Assembly: GCA_934476025.1 (NCBI GenBank)
Contig: CAKSNI010000018.1
Coordinates: 1-10,997 of the forward strand
Reading direction: 5' to 3'
Origin: an uncultured Eubacteriales bacterium
GTDB lineage: Bacteria > Bacillota > Clostridia > Oscillospirales > Acutalibacteraceae
DNA: 10,997 nucleotides
Shown here one piece after another: positions 1-4,712 of the stretch. Position numbers and translations under genes: made by a program. The first letter of the stretch is position 1, and each line of letters opens with the position of its first letter. The notes below the pieces were generated by a model. It had not been told where the DNA came from, ran no database searches, and saw nothing but the letters and a program-made list of their open reading frames with translations.

Positions 1-453
1 GGAAATTTCGGTATCGGCCTTTGGCGTTACCGAAAAGGAAACCGTTTGACCGGGAAGTACCCGGCCGGCATATTCGGTTTCCCCGATTTTTACCAGGAGG
101 AACCCACCGGAAACGGAATTCCCCGTAACCCCGGCCGAAAGCTCATACCGGGTACCGGCAGACAGCCGAAGGGGATCCGCCGCGTACTTACTTTTCCGAT
201 CGGTCAGTTCCACGGCGGTAGCCGCCGAATCGCCGGCCGCCCGATAAGAAACCGCAAAACGGGTGTTGCCGGAAGAAACCGGTGAAATGCCGCTGCCAAC
301 CGAAGCGGTAAACCAGGCCCAGGTGGCCGAACAAAGGCAGAGCGCGCACAAAACCATGCTGAGTATCGCCGCCCAAAGGCAGCCGACGGTGCCGAAAGGC
401 CGTTTGTGCCCCGGCCCGGCTGTTTTCCGGTTTTCCGCATGAGATGGTTTCAC
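1..453 (-). CDS. SipW-dependent signal peptide protein, GTG start, truncated at left edge
   Basis: Seen: an open frame starts at GTG (453-451) and stays open for 151 codons to position 1, so the C-terminus is outside the window. A Shine-Dalgarno AGAAAGGA (470-463) sits 9 nt upstream. The first 22 residues are polar and basic. A hydrophobic segment (about 23-45) follows, ending in SATWAWFTAS (42-51), the aromatic, small-residue pattern typical of SipW-cleaved signal peptides (TasA, camelysin and clostridial relatives). After it comes a Ser/Thr/Gly-rich, beta-like region with no cysteines. Known: such proteins are exported and processed by the ER/archaeal-type signal peptidase SipW. Inference: this is a secreted surface or matrix protein matured by the peptidase encoded just upstream (1412-675). 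ATG-start frames at 463 and 440 overlap it but give Arg/His/Phe-rich sequence without a signal peptide. The SipW-type signal is fairly certain; the mature function is unknown. Confidence 0.8.
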   Translation of the reverse strand, partial: MKPSHAENRKTAGPGHKRPFGTVGCLWAAILSMVLCALCLCSATWAWFTASVGSGISPVSSGNTRFAVSYRAAGDSAATAVELTDRKSKYAADPLRLSAGTRYELSAGVTGNSVSGGFLLVKIGETEYAGRVLPGQTVSFSVTPKADTEIS

Positions 454-533
454 GGTCCAACATCCTTTCTTAAAAAACGAAACGCTGAAAAATTACAGAG
501 TAGAGATAGCCCAAACGCCGTCTGCCTGACGGG

Positions 534-599
534 TCACTGTAACCCCACTGCTATGATAAGAATCCGCTTTGTGTTCGCGTTTGTGCTTTGATTGACCAT
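534..599 (-). CDS. Possible 21-residue leader peptide or decayed gene start
   Basis: A short frame starts at ATG 599 behind a purine-rich stretch AAGGAAGAGGA (614-604), close to the Shine-Dalgarno consensus. It encodes 21 residues: a polar start (MVNQSTNANTKR) followed by the hydrophobic ILIIAVGLQ and a TGA stop. This resembles the first part of a signal peptide that is cut short. It lies in the 221-bp gap between the SipW peptidase and the left-edge SipW-type substrate. It could be a remnant of another SipW substrate, a leader peptide, or chance. The ribosome binding site is the best evidence; the product itself is not recognised. Confidence 0.25.
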   Translation of the reverse strand: MVNQSTNANTKRILIIAVGLQ

Positions 600-649
600 A
601 AAATCCTCTTCCTTCAAAAAGCGATAATATGTAAAAGAGCCTTCTGCTT

Positions 650-678
650 GTTTTACCAAAATTCAAAAAAACGGTCAA
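650..678 (-). promoter_or_regulatory. Candidate sigma-A promoter for the left-edge gene
   Basis: On the minus strand TTGACC (678-673) is followed after 17 nt by TAAAAC (655-650), matching the consensus at 5/6 and 4/6 positions. The -35 box overlaps the stop codon of the upstream peptidase gene (677-675). It could drive the short frame at 599 and the GTG-start gene at 453 independently of the rest of the cluster. The match is moderate, so this is only a candidate. Confidence 0.35.
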
Positions 679-1412
679 TCGGTACCGGAGGAAGGCGTTT
701 CGGAATCCTTCGAAGGTTCCACCGGGTTTCCGTCAGAGGGAGAAGCGTCGGAACGCTCCCGCAATTCCTGCTGCATCCGCCGGATTTCCTCCAGCATTTT
801 CCGGTTTTCTTCCCGTTCCTGATCCAATGCCGAGCGTTCTTCCTGCAGGCTGCGGTTCTGTTCGGCCTTCATCTGACGGAACAGAGAGATACAGTGCAGC
901 CCCTCCATCAGAATGATGGCCAAAAAAGGAATGAGAATGCAGACGATATACCCCGGAACGGTTTTCAAAAAGATGAAAAACCGCCCCACTCCGGGAAAGT
1001 GTTTCCGGTATTTCCCCAACACATAAGGGTAGGTAACCACCGTTTCATCATCGGTATCGGTGGTGGTGCCGTAGGTGATAAACCCGGGATTGCCGTTTTC
1101 ATCGGTCGTCAAACGACGGATTTTATGGGTGACGGTTTCCCCGAAATTGTAGGAATTCTGGGAAATGTAAGCGATAATGTCGCCTTCCTTCAGGGTAGCC
1201 GGATCGGTTTGCCGAACCACAACCAGATCCCCGGACCCGAAATCGGTCGCCTGCATGGAATCCGAAAGAACAAGAAACGCCCGATAGCCGAAAAGAGAGC
1301 GATCCGTCCGGTTAAACCGGGAGGACAGCAGGGTGAACATCATCATACAAACCGCTAACGCCACAACCGCCCATACCAAAACCTTCCGAAGAATATTCAG
1401 CGTTTTTTTCAT
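675..1412 (-). CDS. sipW: SipW-type (ER/archaeal-like) signal peptidase I with coiled-coil C-terminal tail
   Basis: A 245-residue membrane signal peptidase. The start at 1412 (MKKTLNIL) is preferred over the in-frame start at 1436, because the extra codons only translate the strong AGGAGG site (1425-1420), 7 nt upstream of the ATG. Numbered from 1412: one membrane segment at about 10-28; the catalytic Ser52 in VLSDSMQAT; the ER-type His96 in ETVTHKIRRL, where bacterial signal peptidases have lysine; then an acidic TDTDDE stretch (118-123) near the place of the conserved aspartate. A second membrane segment spans about 152-174. It is followed by a charged, Glu/Arg/Gln-rich predicted coiled coil (about 180-222) and a Ser/Pro-rich end. 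Known: SipW cleaves signal peptides of TasA-type fibre proteins. Inference: its substrates are the adjacent genes. Bacillus SipW is about 190 residues, so the tail is an extension. Family assignment is confident. Confidence 0.92.
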   Translation of the reverse strand: MKKTLNILRKVLVWAVVALAVCMMMFTLLSSRFNRTDRSLFGYRAFLVLSDSMQATDFGSGDLVVVRQTDPATLKEGDIIAYISQNSYNFGETVTHKIRRLTTDENGNPGFITYGTTTDTDDETVVTYPYVLGKYRKHFPGVGRFFIFLKTVPGYIVCILIPFLAIILMEGLHCISLFRQMKAEQNRSLQEERSALDQEREENRKMLEEIRRMQQELRERSDASPSDGNPVEPSKDSETPSSGTD

Positions 1413-1419
1413 GTCGGTT

Positions 1420-1425
1420 CCTCCT
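1420..1425 (-). promoter_or_regulatory. Ribosome binding site deciding the sipW start
   Basis: A perfect AGGAGG on the minus strand lies 7 nt before the ATG at 1412. Starting at the upstream in-frame codon (1436) would place this site inside the coding sequence, so 1412 is the better start. Confidence 0.85.
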
Positions 1426-1485
1426 TGAATCAACAAAAATCCCGTTTTCGGCTTCCAATGCCGTGCCGGATCGGCCGGTCGCCCG

Positions 1486-2031
1486 TCAGTTGAATTCGGC
1501 CGTCGGATTGTTCTTTTGCTGAACCGCCTCGGCCGTCAGCTCAAAGGAAAGCGACTCGTTTTGAGAAGCATTGCCGCTTTCGGCAGGGTATTCGAAGGTA
1601 ATCCGCAGCGTTTTTTCCTCCCCGGAACAAAGCGGAAAAGCCCTGGTGGATTCCTTCTGCAGCTGTTCGGGTGTTCCGGTAAAAAGAAGGGTTTCACCGT
1701 CCTGCAGCGTTACGCGAAGAAGGGTTTGCAGCCCGCCTTGCAGCTGAGCAAACCGAAGGCGGCAGTAGGCATCGCCGGTGCCGGTATTGGTCAGGGTGAA
1801 TTCTTTTTGCACCCTCATGCCGGGTTCGAATAGAAATTCCTGTTGGCTGATTACCGGTTTTCCTCCATTGAGATCGATCGAAACCGTACCGGTGGCAAAC
1901 CGGTTCTGTTCTATCCGCACTTCGCTGAAAACCAGCGCGGCCGTAGTAATCACAAAACAAACCGCCAAAAGAATCATCAGGAGGATTTCTCCGGCCAGCC
2001 TTCTGCCGGTGGGCTTTTTAAGGCTCTTCAT
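1486..2031 (-). CDS. TasA/camelysin-like SipW substrate, secreted fibre-type protein
   Basis: A 181-residue protein. After a basic start, a hydrophobic segment (about 14-36) ends in AALVFSEVRIEQNRFATGTV, the layout of SipW-cleaved proteins: a hydrophobic run, an aromatic-Ser-acidic junction and then an N/T-G-T start of the first beta strand. The region FEPGMRVQKEFTLTNTGTGD (68-87) matches the PGD-type strand and NTGT turn typical of camelysin/TasA beta-sandwich proteins. Known: these proteins assemble into extracellular fibres or surface layers, and some camelysins were described as surface metalloproteases. Nothing here shows catalysis. The ATG follows an AAAGGAGG site at good spacing. Its start overlaps the end of the upstream wall-anchored protein by 14 bp, which implies translational coupling; sipW follows 73 bp downstream. 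It is the most likely main structural subunit of the cluster. Confidence 0.8.
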   Translation of the reverse strand: MKSLKKPTGRRLAGEILLMILLAVCFVITTAALVFSEVRIEQNRFATGTVSIDLNGGKPVISQQEFLFEPGMRVQKEFTLTNTGTGDAYCRLRFAQLQGGLQTLLRVTLQDGETLLFTGTPEQLQKESTRAFPLCSGEEKTLRITFEYPAESGNASQNESLSFELTAEAVQQKNNPTAEFN

Positions 2032-2842
2032 GCTGTGATTCCTCCTTTTTGGAGCGGCGCCGGAAGATCAGCAAAACCACAATGACCACGGCGCAGACCG
2101 CTGCGGCGGCTGCCGGAATCCAAAAGCCCCGGTCCCCGGTTTGAGGATTTAAGTTTTCCGGTTCCTCGGCCTGCCAGCAAAAATCCGCCGTTAAAGCCCG
2201 GTTCTGATACTCATTTGTAACCGAAGAATCCAGAAAAACCTGACATTCATATACCAGTTCGGCCTGTGCATTTTTTCCGCCGGTCAGGGTGTTGCGGATT
2301 TCGGGCAAATCCCGCAGCAGGCCGTCATAAACCGTCTGCCCGTCCTGAATCAGCCGGAGTTTTAAGACCTCCGCCAATTTTTCATACCCCGGATAAACCC
2401 GGCAGGAAAAGCGGACCGTTACCTGATTGGAAAAAGAAACCCGAAGGCGATAGGTTTGCTCCAAGGAATCCCCCGGAAAAAGATTTTCGGCCCGGAAGGC
2501 TTGATTTTCCGACGGATGACGGCGAAAAAGCAACAGCTGCTTTTCCGGTTTTTCCGATGAGGGAGAATCGGCCGCAAAAAGCAGCCCGTCGGGCACTTCC
2601 AGCGTTGAGCCGGTTTCCTCAAAACCGCCCGTTTCCGTTTTTCCGGTTGAAGAAGACTCCGAAGAAGCCGGATTCACCGTAATCACATTTTCCCCAACCG
2701 AAGCCGCCGGAGTATACCGGGCGGAACGGCTTTTGAGCAGGGTCACGGCCAGAGCAGCCAGGCTGACTGCGAGCAGCACCGACAAAACCGCGATGATCCA
2801 CCGGATTTTTCGATTTCCGGCATAATTTCTTTCAGCCGCCAT
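2018..2842 (-). CDS. Cell-wall-anchored TasA-like surface protein with NPQTG sorting signal
   Basis: A 274-residue exported protein, first gene of the SipW cluster. The start at 2842 is chosen because AAAGGAG (2857-2851) lies 8 nt upstream; a GTG 11 codons earlier lacks such a site. Domains from 2842: N-terminal membrane/signal segment (about 14-36); Ser/Thr/Glu-rich linker (about 50-115); and a beta-sandwich-like region (about 119-226). The last contains NLFPGDSLEQTYRL, YDGLLRDLPE and a SSVTNEYQNRALTADF segment, the pattern of the wall-anchored proteins often found beside clostridial SipW genes. A C-terminal sorting signal follows: NPQTGD (232-237), hydrophobic helix (239-260) and positive tail RRRSKK. 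Known: sortases cleave LPXTG and variants such as NPQT(N/G) or (S/P)PXTG and link the protein to peptidoglycan. Inference: it anchors fibres of the neighbouring TasA-like protein. No sortase gene is visible in the window. Confidence 0.82.
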   Translation of the reverse strand: MAAERNYAGNRKIRWIIAVLSVLLAVSLAALAVTLLKSRSARYTPAASVGENVITVNPASSESSSTGKTETGGFEETGSTLEVPDGLLFAADSPSSEKPEKQLLLFRRHPSENQAFRAENLFPGDSLEQTYRLRVSFSNQVTVRFSCRVYPGYEKLAEVLKLRLIQDGQTVYDGLLRDLPEIRNTLTGGKNAQAELVYECQVFLDSSVTNEYQNRALTADFCWQAEEPENLNPQTGDRGFWIPAAAAAVCAVVIVVLLIFRRRSKKEESQHEEP

Positions 2843-2850
2843 GATCGATT

Positions 2851-2857
2851 CTCCTTT
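2851..2857 (-). promoter_or_regulatory. Ribosome binding site deciding the start of the wall-anchored protein
   Basis: AAAGGAG on the minus strand lies 8 nt before the ATG at 2842. This favours the shorter protein over the GTG start at 2875. Confidence 0.8.
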
Positions 2858-2903
2858 CCGTTTTGAGTTTTTCACGATGGGAAACTATCAGATTTCACTA
2901 TAA

Positions 2904-2931
2904 ATTGTAGTCACTTTTTGGCAAAAGTCAA
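2904..2931 (-). promoter_or_regulatory. Sigma-A promoter of the SipW cluster
   Basis: TTGACT (2931-2926), a 16-nt spacer and TACAAT (2909-2904), each matching 5 of 6 consensus bases, in an AT-rich stretch of an otherwise GC-rich window. It lies 62 bp before the first start codon (2842) and downstream of the terminator that closes the preceding unit. It should give one transcript covering the wall-anchored protein, the TasA-like protein and sipW. No clear operator repeat was seen beside it. Confidence 0.75.
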
Positions 2932-3014
2932 GAAAATCTCCGCACTTTTTTTCATTTTCTGCAGGAAGCACAAAAATCCGCTTCCGTTGCCCATCCCGGA
3001 TCGTCAATTTGAAA

Positions 3015-3051
3015 AATCCGCCCGGAAAAGCACGGCTTTTCCGGGCGGATT
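3015..3051 (-). terminator. Rho-independent terminator of the mnmE-to-hydrolase unit
   Basis: A perfect 17-bp inverted repeat (3015-3031 and 3035-3051) around a 3-nt loop. On the minus strand the stem runs into a TTTTT tract (3016-3012). It begins 40 nt after the stop of the hydrolase gene (3091) and separates that unit from the SipW cluster promoter. There is no matching T tract on the plus strand, so it acts mainly on minus-strand transcription. Confidence 0.9.
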
Positions 3052-3090
3052 CGGGCCGTTTATCAACCGATTTTGGCGACAAAAACGGTT

Positions 3091-3882
3091 TTAATATTGC
3101 GGAGGAAGAATTTTCCAGGCCATGTCAAAAGCCGAAGGATCCTGACGAACAATATAATCAATGTACGAAGAAATCATTTTTCCGGTCAGAACATAGCCGG
3201 CGGAATTCATGTGCCCATTCAAAAAGAATTTCTTATTGAATGCTTCGTCGTACACCGGGGCGTAGGCCCGCAGATCGATAACATACACTCTTTCAAACAT
3301 TTCGGCAATCCGGTACAGCGCATCCCGTAACCGGTCATACAGTTCGCTGCGCTTTTCGTTGTCCGCCCTGCTGCGGGGGGGCGACACCAGAAAGACCGAA
3401 GCCCCCGGGCTGATCTGCCGGTACCGCTGCAAAATGGCTCCGTAATAACCGAGAAAAGTTTCGGCGTTTTGATGATAATCCTCCGGATGGATATCCGAAA
3501 CCTCCCCGAAGGTCAGTCTGCCGGCCAGCACTTCGCTGATATCGTTGACCCCCAAAGCGATGATATAGGCATTGCAGGCCTTCTGATCATCCCAAAAGCC
3601 CTTTTGGGATGCATAATCCCGCAGATACCACCGGGCCATCATTCCCCCACGGGAGAAGTTATAGACTTTGGATCCGCAGCGACGGGCAATATCCTGCCCC
3701 CAGGAATACTCAAAACAATCCAGGCAGATCCGGGCGCCGTCGGCATTGAACACTTCGAATTCTCCGCTCGAAAGGCTGTCCCCGATGCATCCGATGGTGC
3801 GGAAAATCCGGCAGAAGCCGCCATCCTCACACAACCGATCCAACGGTTTTTCGTTTTCCGGGAAAAGATCTTTCATTTCCAT
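3091..3882 (-). CDS. SGNH/GDSL-family hydrolase (esterase/lipase-like)
   Basis: A 263-residue soluble protein with no signal peptide or membrane segment. SGNH blocks in order: block I CIGDSLSSGE (32-41) with nucleophile Ser36; block II glycine in NFSRGGM (75-81); block III GVND (111-114) with Asn113; and block V LNGHMNSAGY (221-230) with catalytic His224. In many family members an Asp lies three residues before the His. Here that place is Leu221, so the enzyme may work as a Ser-His dyad or use another acid. Known: SGNH enzymes deacylate diverse esters, including polysaccharide acetyl groups and lipids; the substrate cannot be read here. The ATG follows GGAGGT at 8-nt spacing. It lies 113 bp after rsmG, with the terminator at 3015-3051 behind it, so it probably shares the housekeeping transcript unless a promoter is hidden in that gap. 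Confidence 0.85.
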   Translation of the reverse strand: MEMKDLFPENEKPLDRLCEDGGFCRIFRTIGCIGDSLSSGEFEVFNADGARICLDCFEYSWGQDIARRCGSKVYNFSRGGMMARWYLRDYASQKGFWDDQKACNAYIIALGVNDISEVLAGRLTFGEVSDIHPEDYHQNAETFLGYYGAILQRYRQISPGASVFLVSPPRSRADNEKRSELYDRLRDALYRIAEMFERVYVIDLRAYAPVYDEAFNKKFFLNGHMNSAGYVLTGKMISSYIDYIVRQDPSAFDMAWKILPPQY

Positions 3883-3995
3883 ATAAGGTTACCTCCGTTT
3901 ATTTTCCGGCGCCCTGAAAGGGAGCGCCGAATTTTATGATACTATGGCAGCGCATTCCGGCGGCAGGGCCGTTCGCGGAGCCGTTTTTCCCTTTA

Positions 3996-4712
3996 TTACA
4001 GCGGCTTTTTGGCAATTTTAGCCGACGGGCGCGGAAACGTCGGATCGGTCGGCCGAATTTTTTCTATGCGGATCAGGCATCGCTCCTCGCCGTCAGGCAA
4101 AGCGGTTTCCGCAAGACAGGCTATCCGGCCGCCGAGCTTTGACACCGCGTTTTCGGCCTCTTTGCTCTCCTCCTTACCGGATTTTGCCTTCATAGCCACA
4201 AAATGGCCGCCCGGTTTTACAAACGGCAGGCAATATTCGCAAAGAACGGGGAGCCGTGCCACTGCCCGAGCAACCGAAATGTCAAACTGCTCCCGCAGCT
4301 GCGGGTTTCTTCCGCCTTCTTCGGCCCGGGCATGAACCGTTTCGGCGTGCAGATCCAGCTGAGTCAGCACCTCCTGCAGGAAAATCAGCCGTTTGTTCAG
4401 CCCATCCAACAAAGTCAGCGAAAGATCCGGCCGTATGATTTTCAGCACCATTCCCGGAAACCCGGCCCCGGTGCCGACATCCACGATCCGGGTTCCCGTC
4501 GGCGGCTGAATGCCGCGGAAAAACAGCAGGCTGTCATAAAAATGTTTCCGCGCGATTCCGCAGGGGTCGGTGATGGCGGTCAGATTCATTTTTTCATTCC
4601 ACTCGCAGAGCAGTTCGGCATACCGGCAAAGCCGGTCAAGCGCCAATTCGTCCAGCGAAAGAGAAAGTTCCCGGCAAAGGGGAGAAAGTTCGGTTTTCAG
4701 AAGTTCTCTCAT
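3996..4712 (-). CDS. rsmG: 16S rRNA (guanine(527)-N7)-methyltransferase RsmG
   Basis: A 238-residue cytoplasmic methyltransferase that uses S-adenosylmethionine to methylate G527 of 16S rRNA. The SAM-binding loop is VDVGTGAGFPG (77-87), preceded by the family's N-terminal NEKMNLTAI segment (39-47). The conserved SVARAVARL (146-154) and KPGGHFVAMK (166-175) follow, and the end RPTDPTFPRPSAKIAKKPL fits the usual RPT...YPR...KxPL tail. A few extra residues at both ends make it slightly longer than the 207-residue E. coli protein. Its ATG overlaps the stop of mnmG in an ATGA (4712-4709), a sign of coupled translation, and an AGGAG site lies 8 nt before it within the mnmG end. Loss of RsmG is known to give low-level streptomycin resistance in several bacteria. 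Assignment is secure. Confidence 0.97.
   Translation of the reverse strand: MRELLKTELSPLCRELSLSLDELALDRLCRYAELLCEWNEKMNLTAITDPCGIARKHFYDSLLFFRGIQPPTGTRIVDVGTGAGFPGMVLKIIRPDLSLTLLDGLNKRLIFLQEVLTQLDLHAETVHARAEEGGRNPQLREQFDISVARAVARLPVLCEYCLPFVKPGGHFVAMKAKSGKEESKEAENAVSKLGGRIACLAETALPDGEERCLIRIEKIRPTDPTFPRPSAKIAKKPL

Noticed and set aside
188..463. Minus-strand ATG open frames starting at 463 and 440
   Set aside because: Out of frame with the GTG gene at 453, which has the ribosome site and a SipW-type signal; these frames are Arg/Phe/Gly-rich and end inside it.
493..678. Minus-strand 61-codon open frame in the gap after sipW
   Set aside because: No ribosome binding site before its ATG, which overlaps the sipW stop, and its product is not recognised; the shorter frame at 599 has the better ribosome site.
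664..690. T7 tract after the sipW stop as a terminator
   Set aside because: The only preceding stem is CGGT/ACCG, 4 bp around an 8-nt loop; too weak to call.
588..1358. Plus-strand open frame of 256 codons
   Set aside because: Antisense to sipW, whose catalytic motifs are clear; the antisense product has no recognisable features.
2888..3082. Minus-strand 64-codon open frame
   Set aside because: It runs across the strong terminator (3015-3051) and the SipW cluster promoter and has no convincing ribosome site.
3907..3929. Inverted repeat CGGCGC...GCGCCG between rsmG and the hydrolase as an rsmG terminator
   Set aside because: On the minus strand it is followed by A-rich sequence instead of a T tract, and it lies just before the hydrolase ribosome site; at most a leader hairpin.
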